Assembly: GCF_030161115.1 (NCBI RefSeq)
Contig: NZ_BSPQ01000005.1
Coordinates: 1 to 64,000, forward strand
Reading direction: 5' to 3'
DNA length: 64,000 bases
Origin: Psychromonas marina
GTDB taxonomy: Bacteria; Pseudomonadota; Gammaproteobacteria; Enterobacterales; Psychromonadaceae
The notes beneath the pieces are model-generated. The model was not told the origin of the DNA. It worked only from the letters and a program-made list of their open reading frames with translations, and searched no databases. The translations under genes were made by a program, and so were the position numbers. Of the stretch, positions 15,709 through 24,908 are shown piece by piece; positions within the stretch are counted from its first letter, which is position 1, and each line of letters begins with the position of its first letter.

Positions 15709-18255
15709 ATGAGTAAACAAAAATTAGTGATCATTGGCAATGGCATGGTTGGCCATCGCTTTATCGAAGACTTTGTTGAAAAGGCTGACTTAGAACAATT
15801 TGAAATTACCGCTTTTTGTGAAGAGCCTCGCGTTGCATATGATCGCGTTCATTTATCCTCTTATTTTTCTCATCATACCGCAGATGAACTTTCTTTAGTA
15901 AAAGAAGGTTTCTATGAAAAACACAATATTGAAGTGTTAATTGGTGAGCGTGCTTTAACTATTAATCGCCAAGAAAAAGTCATTCACTCGCAAACAGGTC
16001 GCGCTGTCTTTTACGACAAACTTATCATGGCCACTGGTTCATACCCGTGGGTGCCTTCTATTAAAGGTAATGAGAGCAAAGACTGTTTTGTTTATCGTAC
16101 GATTGAAGATCTCAATGCAATTGAAGCAACAGCTCGTCGTAGTAAAAATGGTGTTGTAGTTGGTGGTGGATTACTTGGTTTAGAAGCAGCTGGCGCATTA
16201 AAAGCGCTGGGTGTAGAAACACATGTTATTGAATTTGCACCTGTACTAATGGCTGAGCAGCTAGACCAACACGGTGGTCAAATATTACGTAGCAAAATTG
16301 AAAGCATCGGTGTAAATGTACACACGGGTAAAAATACACAAGAGATTGTTGTGGGTGGTGAAACTGCACGTAACACCATGAAATTTGCTGATGGTACACA
16401 GCTAGAAGTTGATTTTATCGTATTTTCTACCGGTATTCGTCCACAGGATAAACTCGCTAAACAGTGTGGTTTAGCAACGGGTCGTCGTGGTGGTATTACG
16501 ATTGATAATAACTGTATGACCTCTGATCCTGATATCTATGCGATTGGTGAATGTGCTTCTTGGAATGACAAATTCTTTGGCTTAGTGGCGCCAGGTTACA
16601 ACATGGCAAAAGTGGCTGTGGATAACATTTTAGGTCGTGACAATGAGTTCACTGGCGCAGATATGAGCGCAAAACTGAAATTATTAGGCGTTGATGTAGG
16701 TAGTATTGGTGATGCCAATGGTCGTACGCCTAACTGTAAAAGCTATGTTTATTTAGATGAGAATAGCTCTGTCTACAAACGTATTATTGTATCGGAAGAT
16801 GGAAAAGAGCTACTCGGTGCAGTATTAGTTGGTGATACAGATAGCTACAGTGATCTTCTACAGTATAAATTAAATGGTATTGAGTTACCGAAGCACCCTG
16901 ATTCATTGATCTTACCTACTCATGCGGGTGGTGAAAAAGTTGGCCTAGGTGTTGATGCGCTACCTGAAACTGCACAAGTGTGTTCATGTTTTGATGTTAA
17001 AAAGTCAGATATCGCCGATGCTGTCGCTGCGGGTCATATAGCGATCGATGCGATTAAAGCAGAAACGGGTGCAGGTACTGGCTGTGGTGGTTGTGTACCA
17101 CTCATTACGCAAGTATTAAATGCAGAATTAGTTAAACAAGGGATGGAAGTTAAAAACCACCTTTGTGCACATTTTGAGTATTCTCGCCAAGAGCTATTCC
17201 ACCTAATTCGTATCGAAGGCATTAAAACCTTTAAAGAGTTGTTATCGAAATATGGTAAAGGTTATGGCTGTGAAGTGTGTAAACCAACAGTGGGCTCTAT
17301 TTTAGCCTCTTGCTGGGGTGAGCATGTATTAACAAGAGACCATAATGGCCTGCAAGATACCAATGATATCTTCCTTGGTAATATGCAAAAAGATGGTACT
17401 TACTCGGTTATTCCACGTATGGCTGGTGGTGAAGTAACACCAAAAGGTTTAGCTGCAGTAGCAAGTGTTGCTGAGCAGTATGAGCTATATACAAAAATTA
17501 CAGGTGCACAACGAATTGGTTTATTCGGTGCGCATAAATCAGATCTACCTGATATCTGGAAGCAATTATTAGAAGCTGGCTTTGAAACTGGTCAAGCCTA
17601 CGCTAAAGCACTACGTATGGTGAAAACATGTGTTGGTAGCACATGGTGTCGTTTTGGTGTGCAAGACAGTGTTGGCCTTGGTGTGGAATTAGAACATCGC
17701 TATAAGGGTCTACGTACACCGCATAAAATGAAGTTTGGTGTCTCAGGTTGTACGCGTGAATGTGCTGAAGCACAGGGTAAAGACGTGGGTATCATCGCAA
17801 CTGACGCGGGTTGGAACTTATATGTATGTGGTAATGGTGGTATGAAACCACAGCATGCATCACTACTTGCTTCTGATTTAGATAAAGAGACATTACTTAA
17901 GTACTTAGATCGTTTCATGATGTTCTACGTGCGCACTGCAGATAAATTAACGCGTACTTCTGTTTGGTTACAAAACCTAGAAGGCGGCATTGAGTATCTA
18001 CAGCAAGTTGTGATGGAAGATAAATTAGGCATCAACGTTCAACTTGAAAAAGAGATGGCTGAGTCAATTGAAAATTACCACTGTGAGTGGGCGACAACAC
18101 TAAAAGATGAAGAGCAATTACAACGCTTTACGCACTTCATTAATAGTGATGCACAGGATGATAACGTTGTATTTACACCTGAACGTGGCCAAAAACGTCC
18201 TGCATTTTTAGATGAAAAAGCACCAACGTATAAAATAAATCTGGAGGAAGTGTAA
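15709..18255 (+). CDS. nirB: NADH-dependent nitrite reductase, large subunit
   Basis: An 848-residue cytoplasmic enzyme that reduces nitrite to ammonium. The N-terminal half is an FAD/NADH reductase (GNGMVGHRF, GGGLLGLEAAG, AIGECA). A BFD-like [2Fe-2S] region carries CSCFDVKK...GCGGCVP near residues 425-465. The sulfite/nitrite reductase C-terminal half has TCVGSTWCRFG and GCTRECAEAQGKDVG, the four cysteines that hold the 4Fe-4S-siroheme centre. It heads nirB-nirD-(nirC) behind an FNR box. GGAGGAAG near its end serves nirD, which overlaps by one base. Confidence 0.97.
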   Translation: MSKQKLVIIGNGMVGHRFIEDFVEKADLEQFEITAFCEEPRVAYDRVHLSSYFSHHTADELSLVKEGFYEKHNIEVLIGERALTINRQEKVIHSQTGRAVFYDKLIMATGSYPWVPSIKGNESKDCFVYRTIEDLNAIEATARRSKNGVVVGGGLLGLEAAGALKALGVETHVIEFAPVLMAEQLDQHGGQILRSKIESIGVNVHTGKNTQEIVVGGETARNTMKFADGTQLEVDFIVFSTGIRPQDKLAKQCGLATGRRGGITIDNNCMTSDPDIYAIGECASWNDKFFGLVAPGYNMAKVAVDNILGRDNEFTGADMSAKLKLLGVDVGSIGDANGRTPNCKSYVYLDENSSVYKRIIVSEDGKELLGAVLVGDTDSYSDLLQYKLNGIELPKHPDSLILPTHAGGEKVGLGVDALPETAQVCSCFDVKKSDIADAVAAGHIAIDAIKAETGAGTGCGGCVPLITQVLNAELVKQGMEVKNHLCAHFEYSRQELFHLIRIEGIKTFKELLSKYGKGYGCEVCKPTVGSILASCWGEHVLTRDHNGLQDTNDIFLGNMQKDGTYSVIPRMAGGEVTPKGLAAVASVAEQYELYTKITGAQRIGLFGAHKSDLPDIWKQLLEAGFETGQAYAKALRMVKTCVGSTWCRFGVQDSVGLGVELEHRYKGLRTPHKMKFGVSGCTRECAEAQGKDVGIIATDAGWNLYVCGNGGMKPQHASLLASDLDKETLLKYLDRFMMFYVRTADKLTRTSVWLQNLEGGIEYLQQVVMEDKLGINVQLEKEMAESIENYHCEWATTLKDEEQLQRFTHFINSDAQDDNVVFTPERGQKRPAFLDEKAPTYKINLEEV

Positions 18256-18581
18256 TGAGCAAGTGGATTAAAGTATGTAATTTAGAAAGCGTTTTTCCTT
18301 CTACTGGCGTTTGTGCATTAGTAGGTGATAAGCAGGTCGCTATATTTCGCCCAAATGATGATGAGCAAGTTTATGCTCTGAGCAACATGGACCCATTTGC
18401 GCGCGCTAATGTATTATCGCGTGGTGTTATCTGCCAGCATAAAGATCAGCTCTGGGTTGCTTCTCCACTTAAAAAACAGCGTTTTAGTTTAGTTGATGGT
18501 AGCTGTTTAGAGAATGCAGAGGTTTCAATTGAAGCTTATAAAGTGCGTGTCAAAGATGGCGGCATTGAAGTACAGCTATAA
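18255..18581 (+). CDS. nirD: NADH-dependent nitrite reductase, small subunit
   Basis: A 108-residue protein of the NirD branch of Rieske-fold proteins. KWIKVCNLESVFPSTGVCAL and SPLKKQRFSLVDGSCLE match the fold, but the Cys-x-His and Cys-x2-His ligands of true Rieske proteins are absent, as is normal for NirD. It pairs with NirB in the cytoplasm. The start overlaps the nirB stop (TAATG). Confidence 0.95.
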   Translation: MSKWIKVCNLESVFPSTGVCALVGDKQVAIFRPNDDEQVYALSNMDPFARANVLSRGVICQHKDQLWVASPLKKQRFSLVDGSCLENAEVSIEAYKVRVKDGGIEVQL

Positions 18582-18597
18582 GTAATGGCTGAGATTT

Positions 18598-18664
18598 AAT
18601 AGATCAAAAGCTCTTTATCTATTGTGATGGCTTAACGGTTATTCATAATAAGTTGGGAGCTTTT
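18598..18664 (+). other. Possible pseudoknot/alternative hairpins between nirD and nirC
   Basis: AATAGAT (18598-18604) pairs with ATCTATT (18617-18623). The loop contains AAAAGCTC (18606-18613), which is exactly complementary to GAGCTTTT (18657-18664) 44 bases before nirC. The two pairings could form an H-type pseudoknot or long-range fold. Confidence 0.4.
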
Positions 18665-18708
18665 CTCTATTCAATTTTAACTTTAACTTTAACTATAGGG
18701 ATTTACCC

Positions 18709-19521
18709 ATGTCTTACAATAAACCTGCTGATTTCGTACAAACCATGATCGATGTTGGCGAAGCGAAAATAAAAACAGGTACGCGCGATCTTATCTTACG
18801 TGGCACGATGGCTGGCATTATTTTGTCACTTGCTGTTGTTGTTGCTATCACTGCAATGGTTCAAACAGGTATACCGCTTGTTGGCGCGCTTGTCTTCCCC
18901 GTTGGCTTTTGTATCTTAAGCCTGATGGGCTATGACCTTGTTACAGGTGTATTTGGTTTAGCACCTTTAGCTAAATTTGAGAATCGCCCAGGTGTTTCTT
19001 GGGGTCGTATTTTACGTTGTTGGGGATGGGTTGGTTTAGGTAATCTGATTGGTTCACTGATTGTAGCTTACTTAATTGCTATCTCATTAACGATGAACTT
19101 TTCAATTGATCCAAATGCAGTGGCACAAAAATTTATTGCTGTTTCAACAGCACGTACTGTGGGCTTTGAAAACTTAGGTGCAGATGGTTGGATTACTTGT
19201 TTTGTTCGCGCTATTTTTTGTAATCTAATGGTTTGTTTAGGTGTTGTTGGTGGTATGACGGCACGCTCGGTAGCTGGAAAAATCGCTGCAATGTGGTTGC
19301 CTATCTTCATCTTCTTTGCTTTAGTTTTTGAACATACAGTAGTAAACATGTTCCTATTTCCTCTAGGCATGATTTTAGGTGCTGATTTTGGTATCGCAAC
19401 TTGGTTGAACTTTAACCTTATCCCAACTATCTTAGGTAATGTTGTTGGTGGCCTGCTATTTGCTACTATCCCTCTTTACTTAACACATAAAAAAACGTCT
19501 GCTTCTTTAGACGCAAAGTAA
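18709..19521 (+). CDS. nirC: Formate/nitrite transporter family channel (NirC)
   Basis: A 270-residue inner-membrane protein with six hydrophobic segments. The FNT landmarks are present: ILRGTMAGIILSLAV at the first helix, LVTGVFGLAPLAKF (the omega-loop region), a GNLIGSLIVA segment, and a mirrored second half (CNLMVCLGVVGGM, LGNVVGGLLFA). Behind nirBD it most likely brings nitrite in for reduction. It is separated from nirD by 127 bases containing structured sequence and three TTTAAC repeats (about 18676-18693), so its expression may be set separately. Confidence 0.93.
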   Translation: MSYNKPADFVQTMIDVGEAKIKTGTRDLILRGTMAGIILSLAVVVAITAMVQTGIPLVGALVFPVGFCILSLMGYDLVTGVFGLAPLAKFENRPGVSWGRILRCWGWVGLGNLIGSLIVAYLIAISLTMNFSIDPNAVAQKFIAVSTARTVGFENLGADGWITCFVRAIFCNLMVCLGVVGGMTARSVAGKIAAMWLPIFIFFALVFEHTVVNMFLFPLGMILGADFGIATWLNFNLIPTILGNVVGGLLFATIPLYLTHKKTSASLDAK

Positions 19522-19549
19522 TAAACAATAAGTAATATGTTATCTATCT

Positions 19550-19579
19550 AGCCTCATGTATCTGCATGGGGCTTTTTTA
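19550..19579 (+). terminator. Terminator after nirC
   Basis: AGCCTCATG (19550-19558) pairs with CATGGGGCT (19565-19573), one T-G pair, followed by six T. Confidence 0.85.
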
Positions 19580-19915
19580 TTGGTTAGCTTTTATTCCAGG
19601 AACTTCATCATTTAGTTTCTAAAGCGGTTTAATCGTCTGTTTCAGTAGTTTGATAGGCATACCCGTATGTTACATATTTCTTGCGATGTTCACGGATTGT
19701 AACCAGCCACTATCTTCACGATACCTTGCTAGAGATGCACCAATTATGCCCCCTGATTTTCTCTGTTATAAATAACTATTTTGCTATCTTTTACTGCTTA
19801 GCTCTCGTTACATTTTTCTTTTATGAGTGTTAATGGGGAGGCATCTTGTTAAATTATAATAATGGATTGTTTATCAGAGATGACTCTGTATTTTTTACTT
19901 TATGGAGGCCGTGAG
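19580..19915. other. Gene-poor spacer with a possible decayed coding remnant
   Basis: No intact gene is visible. On the minus strand, 19618-19760 reads like protein (YREDSGWLQSVNIARNM, a stop, then MPIKLLKQTIKPL and a stop), which suggests a degraded gene end, but I cannot name a family. The rest is AT-rich and unremarkable. Confidence 0.35.
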
Positions 19916-19972
19916 ATGAAGTTTAACAATAGGGTATTTGAGATGGTTATGAATAAAATAACAAGGCGCTAA
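19916..19972 (+). CDS. Possible 18-residue small ORF with good ribosome site
   Basis: ATG 19916 opens MKFNNRVFEMVMNKITRR and stops at 19970-19972. GGAGG at 19904-19908 stands 7 bases upstream. The stop lies within the left arm of a perfect terminator. A second, shorter frame (ATG 19902) overlaps. It could be a leader peptide, a small protein or chance. Nothing is recognised in the sequence beyond its basic charge. Confidence 0.3.
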   Translation: MKFNNRVFEMVMNKITRR

Positions 19973-19996
19973 TAATAAACACATTAGCGCCTTTTT
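19963..19996. terminator. Strong bidirectional terminator
   Basis: AAGGCGCTAAT (19963-19973) pairs perfectly with ATTAGCGCCTT (19983-19993), followed by T on the plus strand. It can end the upstream small transcript and the convergent exchanger gene. Confidence 0.85.
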
Positions 19997-20017
19997 ATTA
20001 AGGAAAACGTTAAATTG

Positions 20018-21007
20018 TTATACGATAGTCTTAGTCATATCATTAAATAGCCAAATCATATAACCGATATAACCCGATAATAGTAATGCCCCTTCAAAGC
20101 GACCCAATCGACCTGTTTGACCTTTTCTCCACGCAATAGAGAAGAGCATCAATGCGACTGTTAAACCAATCATGACCGGGTAATCTCGCACAAGTACGGC
20201 CACTTCAAATGTATCTGGGTGAATTAATCCAGGTAATGCCATTACACCAAGGATGTTAAAGATGTTTGAGCCAATAATATTACCTACTGCTAGATCAAAC
20301 TCTTTTTTACGTGCAGCAGCAACAGTTGCGGCTAGCTCAGGAAGACTAGTACCAATGGCGACAATCGTTAAGCCAATGATAAGATCGCTGACTTGGAAGT
20401 ATTCAGCAACCTCTACCGCACCCCATACTAATATTCGAGAAGAGGCGATTAATACCACAACGCCAACAACAAGCCATTTTAGTGCAACACCTTTACTTAC
20501 TTCTTCTGGCATCTCATCTAATATTTCTTGTGGTAACTCATCATCTCCATTTTTTCTTGCTTCCCACACGGTGAAGGCTAGCATTGCAAACATCATCAGT
20601 ATGAGTATCAATCCATCAATAAAATCAAGGTGTTGATCCCATAAGATAAAGTAGCTAAAAAGTATGATTGCTAATAAAACCGGCATTTCACGTTTAAGTA
20701 GTTTAGAGTGGATTTGTAGCGGGTAAAAAACAGCAGTAATACCCAACATTAACCCTATATTGGTAATATTTGAACCGATCGCATTACCAATTGAAAGTCC
20801 TGTATTACCGTCTGCAGCTGCCATTGCGGAGACTAACATTTCTGGTGCAGAGGTTCCTAAACCGACAATGACAACACCCACAATCAGTGGTGAAATTGAA
20901 AAACTGCGTGCTGTATTTGAGGCGCCTAAAACGAATTTATCTGCACTCCAAATGAGTAAAGCAAAACCGATTAGGATGGCTAATGCAGGGTATAATAACG
21001 TAATCAA
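20018..21007 (-). CDS. yrbG: Calcium/sodium (cation/proton) antiporter, YrbG type
   Basis: A 329-residue inner-membrane protein of the CaCA superfamily with the two inverted alpha repeats: GLGTSAPEMLVSA...GNAIGSNITNIGLMLG in the first half and AIGTSLPELAATV...GNIIGSNIFNILGV in the second. A central acidic cytoplasmic loop (DDELPQEILDEMPEEV) may bind cations. The start is TTG 21007, supported by AGGA 7 bases upstream. In E. coli yrbG begins the kds/lpt cluster; here it stands alone. Confidence 0.93.
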   Translation of the reverse strand: MITLLYPALAILIGFALLIWSADKFVLGASNTARSFSISPLIVGVVIVGLGTSAPEMLVSAMAAADGNTGLSIGNAIGSNITNIGLMLGITAVFYPLQIHSKLLKREMPVLLAIILFSYFILWDQHLDFIDGLILILMMFAMLAFTVWEARKNGDDELPQEILDEMPEEVSKGVALKWLVVGVVVLIASSRILVWGAVEVAEYFQVSDLIIGLTIVAIGTSLPELAATVAAARKKEFDLAVGNIIGSNIFNILGVMALPGLIHPDTFEVAVLVRDYPVMIGLTVALMLFSIAWRKGQTGRLGRFEGALLLSGYIGYMIWLFNDMTKTIV

Positions 21008-21207
21008 AATAATTCCTTTTAGACTATTGTACTATTAAAATATAATAAGCATTTATACTGATAAATACTTTAATTGGCTACACATAAATGATGTTTATGT
21101 CTTTGTAGTTGACTTTATTGTCACGTCTTGAGTTGTTGCGCTTAGTAATAAGCAATTAACAATTATACTATTTTTAAATGCCACCAGTAAAATAGTTCGG
21201 CAGGTAT

Positions 21208-21246
21208 AAAAAAACGCCGAACATTTGCATGGTCGGCGTTTTTTTA
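21208..21246. terminator. Terminator after rpoZ (bidirectional)
   Basis: AAAACGCCGA (21211-21220) pairs with TCGGCGTTTT (21233-21242), with A and T tracts on both sides. It ends the gmk-rpoZ transcript directly after rpoZ. Confidence 0.9.
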
Positions 21247-21268
21247 AATTGGTAAAGTCTGTTGGTTA

Positions 21269-21544
21269 TTAACCACGACCTTCTGCAATTGCAGCAACAG
21301 CAGCTAATTCAGCAGCTTGCTTCTCATGCTTTTCTTGACGATCTTGAACATCCATTAATTCGTTAGTAATTAAACGTTCTTCAATTTCACGTAAAGCAAT
21401 AACGGTTGGCTTGTCATTTTCTGGATCAACTAAAGGTGTTTTACCTTGAGTTGCAAGCTGACGAGCTCGACGAGATGCCATTAAGATTAAATCGAAACGG
21501 TTACCAACTACATTTACTGCATCTTCAACGGTTACACGTGCCAT
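21269..21544 (-). CDS. rpoZ: RNA polymerase omega subunit
   Basis: A 91-residue protein with the family core [29 protein letters not shown], followed by the [14 protein letters not shown] helix. Omega assists folding of the beta' subunit and contributes to the ppGpp site of RNA polymerase. It follows gmk in the usual order, but spoT, the normal next gene, is missing: a terminator and an exchanger gene follow instead. Confidence 0.97.
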   Translation of the reverse strand: MARVTVEDAVNVVGNRFDLILMASRRARQLATQGKTPLVDPENDKPTVIALREIEERLITNELMDVQDRQEKHEKQAAELAAVAAIAEGRG

Positions 21545-21616
21545 TGCTGAACTCCAAAAATTAATTACATAAAAACGGGCGCTTATTATACAAGCATAAT
21601 AGAGTTTGATCCAGCG

Positions 21617-22240
21617 CTACTTTAGCAGCTCAGCGATCATCTCTTGGTACAGCATAGATTGTTTGTTCTGTTTACTGCGCTGTGCAGCGACTATCTGCGC
21701 TAGCTCTTTACTTGCTACTTCAAAATCATCGTTAATAATCAGATAGTCATACTCATTATAGTGCGACATTTCTGATTGTGCTTGCGCCATACGTTTAGCA
21801 ATAATTGTACTGCTATCTTGACCACGTTTATTGAGTCGCGCTTCCAGTTCATTACGATTTGGCGGAAGAATAAAAATACCCACTGCCTCTGGCATCATTT
21901 CTCGTACCTGTTGAGCGCCTTGCCAATCGATATCTAGGAAAATATCAGTACCTTTTTGTAATGCTTGCTCAATAGTAATACGTGACGTGCCGTAATAGTT
22001 TCCAAATACTTCTGCCCATTCAAAAAAGGCATTCTCAGCGATAAGTGATTTGAAGCTGTCAACGTCCACAAAATGGTAATGTTCGCCATGGTTTTCACCA
22101 ATTCGAGCTGCACGTGTTGTGTGAGAAACAGAAACTTTTACATCCCATGAGCGCTCTTCTTTCAGTAATGCACTGATAAGACTAGATTTTCCTGCTCCAC
22201 TTGGAGCTGAAATAATATAAAGAGTACCGAGTTGAGACAT
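21617..22240 (-). CDS. gmk: Guanylate kinase
   Basis: Phosphorylates GMP to GDP with ATP. The 207-residue protein has P-loop [12 protein letters not shown], the GMP-binding [19 protein letters not shown] and the [28 protein letters not shown] segment. It is 72 bases upstream of rpoZ and probably co-transcribed with it. Confidence 0.97.
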   Translation of the reverse strand: MSQLGTLYIISAPSGAGKSSLISALLKEERSWDVKVSVSHTTRAARIGENHGEHYHFVDVDSFKSLIAENAFFEWAEVFGNYYGTSRITIEQALQKGTDIFLDIDWQGAQQVREMMPEAVGIFILPPNRNELEARLNKRGQDSSTIIAKRMAQAQSEMSHYNEYDYLIINDDFEVASKELAQIVAAQRSKQNKQSMLYQEMIAELLK

Positions 22241-22390
22241 AGTTACTGTTCCTAAAAAAGATTGAAGCGCGGATTATCGCTTATTTTTTAAGTGATGTCT
22301 TTTAATTAGCATGCTTTTAATGGTTATTTAAGCGCACATTGACGACATTTTTTTATTTGCAGGGGCTGCTTGAGTTTTATCCATTAATTT

Positions 22391-23356
22391 TTAACGATTG
22401 AGGGCAATACTTTGTTCACGTAAAAAAGCTATTTTTTGGTCAAAATAGGATTCATCTAACCACCCCTTCGCAACTGCGATATCAATATGCAAGCCGATAA
22501 GCCAGATGTGACGTATTGATACGAGCGTATCGATCAAGTCTTGCTCTTTTGTATCTAATGGATAGTGTTTGAGGTAGCTTTGTAAAAAACGTTCCCAGAT
22601 AGATAATGATTTGTTCTCAGTTAATAAAGACCATTTAAATACCGCTAAATCATAGCTTCGCAACCCTAAACCACAACAATCAAAATCAAAAAATCCAAGT
22701 TGTTGATTATTGATATGTGCGTTTCCACCGTGTAGGTCTCCATGGCAAAAAAATAGAGTTGGTGCCTTGTCTAAAGCTTGCTGCAACCTTGTTGATAGTG
22801 TTTGCGCATATGCTTCTATAAATAACCAATCATCATGACGCTTTGTTAAAAAAGGCTTAATGCGCTGCAATGGCTCTGTTAGTAGATGTTCAACATTTAG
22901 CTCTGCACGTTGATAGCTGCTATGAAATTGTGCTGAACTTTGGTGCAGTTTTGCCATATGCTTGCCGTATAAAGCACCATTTTCTGGGATTGAAAAGTCT
23001 AACTCTTTACCGGGGATATAGTGTGTAAGCACCGCGTAACGTAACCCTTCCGGTGCGTGAAATGGAATGATGTAATCTCCTTCACAGGTTGGAATTGGGA
23101 AAGCTACGTTAACTCCTTTTTTTTGCAAATATAGTAAGGCATCTAACTCAAAGCTTATTGCTTGATGAGTACGCCAATTATGACGGTACAGTCGTAAAAT
23201 ATAAGTTTGTGTCGCAGTAATTACTTTATAGGTATCGTTTAATCCCTGACACCAAAATAGACACTCCTCAGGTTTGTCTATTTTAAACAGTGGAATAATG
23301 TCACTTAATAGCGCGTTTGTGCAAATAGCGGAGTAGGTAGCGGGCAGTTGCAACAT
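22391..23356 (-). CDS. APH/choline-kinase-like phosphotransferase
   Basis: A 321-residue soluble kinase-fold protein. FFCHGDLHGGNAHIN is the catalytic HxDxxxxN loop and LGFFDFDCCG the metal-binding DFD. The N-lobe has WCQGLNDTYKV (nucleotide loop region) and YILRLYRH with the likely ATP-binding arginine/lysine position. It resembles homoserine kinase II/SrkA-like members of the APH clan. Nothing nearby fixes a substrate; antibiotic resistance is not indicated. It lies upstream of gmk on the same strand, 150 bases away. Confidence 0.82.
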   Translation of the reverse strand: MLQLPATYSAICTNALLSDIIPLFKIDKPEECLFWCQGLNDTYKVITATQTYILRLYRHNWRTHQAISFELDALLYLQKKGVNVAFPIPTCEGDYIIPFHAPEGLRYAVLTHYIPGKELDFSIPENGALYGKHMAKLHQSSAQFHSSYQRAELNVEHLLTEPLQRIKPFLTKRHDDWLFIEAYAQTLSTRLQQALDKAPTLFFCHGDLHGGNAHINNQQLGFFDFDCCGLGLRSYDLAVFKWSLLTENKSLSIWERFLQSYLKHYPLDTKEQDLIDTLVSIRHIWLIGLHIDIAVAKGWLDESYFDQKIAFLREQSIALNR

Positions 23357-23443
23357 TATCTCAATCCTTTTTTAGGGATATTATCTTGTTGTTATTTCGA
23401 GAAAGCAATGAGGTTAGCTATTCATGGGCAAGTAGGGGGCATA

Positions 23444-23476
23444 AAAAAACCAAGGTATTAGCAACCTTGGTTTTTT
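23444..23476. terminator. Terminator after the ompA-like gene
   Basis: AAAAAACCAAGGT (23444-23456) pairs perfectly with ACCTTGGTTTTTT (23464-23476). Confidence 0.92.
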
Positions 23477-23504
23477 ATTTTACAGGTTTAAAGTAAGGGA
23501 AATA

Positions 23505-24533
23505 TTATTTTTCCACTACAAAAGAAGGAGAGAAAACTGATACGCGGCGGTTTTTCGCGCGTCCTTCAGATGTTTCATTACTTGCAATAGGTGATAACTC
23601 GCCTTCACCAGAGGTACTAATTCTATCAGCTGAAATAGCATACTCTGTTGTTAAGAAATCACTAACGGTATTAGCGCGTTGCTCAGAAAGGTTTTGATTT
23701 AGCTCTGAAGAACCGCGTGAATCCGTATGACCAACAAGTACTACTGTAGATGTAGGGTACGCTTGTAAATGTTCAATAAGAGGTTGTAGTTGTTCAACTG
23801 ACTGATCACTAAGCTCTTCTTTGTCGAAATCAAAGTAAACTTCAACAGTCATTGGTTCAACATCGATCATCTCTTTTTCAACAACGATCACAGCCACTTC
23901 TTCAACAACGACTTCTTCAACCATTACCTCTTCCACAACTTCAGTCATTGGTGCTTCAGTCACGGCTACATTTTTATGACCGCCCCAGCTATAAATGAAC
24001 CCAAGTGCTAATAGGTGGGTATCCCATTCAGATTCATAAGGAGAATCATTTAATGTAAGGTTATTATAATATTGGTATTCTAAACGAACTGAAAAATCAT
24101 CAGTAAAGTGTTGTTCGATACCGACACCTACTGTGCCATCAACATCTTTATCTTTTAAGCCAAAGCCTTCAGCTTGATAACCATAAACACCCGCTTTTAA
24201 AAATACATCAAATGAGTCGCTTGTTTCCCAAGTAAATTTACCGACAAGTTCGATTGCGTTAGATTCGACACTTTTTGAGTTATCGATCTCTAGTTCGCCG
24301 AGGTAGGTATAACCCGCTTCTAAACCAAACCAATCATTAAAGCTGTAGCCTAAAAAGACGCCTGCAGCGAGGTCTTTATCATCTTTAACACTATTTGACC
24401 CTGAAGCATTTTCGAAGTCAGCGTAGTGCGTTGCACCTACACGTGCACCGACATACCAAGGGTTATCTTGAGCATTTGCCGCTACATTACCTACAAAAAG
24501 TAGCGATCCTAAAACAACTATACGCTTATCCAT
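23505..24533 (-). CDS. OmpA-family outer membrane protein
   Basis: A 342-residue protein with a signal peptide (cleavage likely after VAANA, near residue 21), an eight-strand OmpA-type beta barrel (residues about 22-190, with NPWYVGARVGATHYADF and GYSFNDWFGLEAGY), a linker rich in Val and Glu (VVEEVMVEEVVVEEV), and a C-terminal peptidoglycan-binding domain with VEVYFDFDKEELSDQS, VGHTDSRGSSELNQNLSEQRA and AKNRRV. It should tether outer membrane to cell wall. The acidic Val/Glu linker replaces the usual Pro/Ala hinge. It stands alone between strong signals. Confidence 0.93.
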   Translation of the reverse strand: MDKRIVVLGSLLFVGNVAANAQDNPWYVGARVGATHYADFENASGSNSVKDDKDLAAGVFLGYSFNDWFGLEAGYTYLGELEIDNSKSVESNAIELVGKFTWETSDSFDVFLKAGVYGYQAEGFGLKDKDVDGTVGVGIEQHFTDDFSVRLEYQYYNNLTLNDSPYESEWDTHLLALGFIYSWGGHKNVAVTEAPMTEVVEEVMVEEVVVEEVAVIVVEKEMIDVEPMTVEVYFDFDKEELSDQSVEQLQPLIEHLQAYPTSTVVLVGHTDSRGSSELNQNLSEQRANTVSDFLTTEYAISADRISTSGEGELSPIASNETSEGRAKNRRVSVFSPSFVVEK

Positions 24534-24908
24534 TTTAAATTCCTTAACCTAGTTTAATCAATTTTATAACTTTTACGCTGCTTGTTATTTAATCCATCAC
24601 CATCAGCAGCTGTCGTTTTACATGCAAAAAAATTAGCATGTAATCAAAAGCATAGTAAAAAAATATAAAATAGGCGAGTGATTTCACAAAGATAATTGTT
24701 ATTAATGTAGTCACACTCAAATTTTTATTAATTTTGTTGTCAGGTTGAATAAGTTGTTGTAATAAAATTTCAGTTTTTCTTAAAAGTAGGGGTCTTATAG
24801 TGTCTATTTCTTAGTTTGTATCTTATGAACTTATAACGACTGAACGTGCGTCGCTTTGTTTTTTAGTTATACTGAGGATCATCCTGCCGTTAATTTAATG
24901 AGTTATTG
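24534..24908. other. Divergent promoter region of the ompA-like gene and acpH
   Basis: 375 AT-rich bases carry the leaders of two divergent genes. A small hairpin, ACATGC...GCATGT (about 24619-24641), lies in the leader of the ompA-like gene. I see no recognisable operator or RNA gene. Confidence 0.5.
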
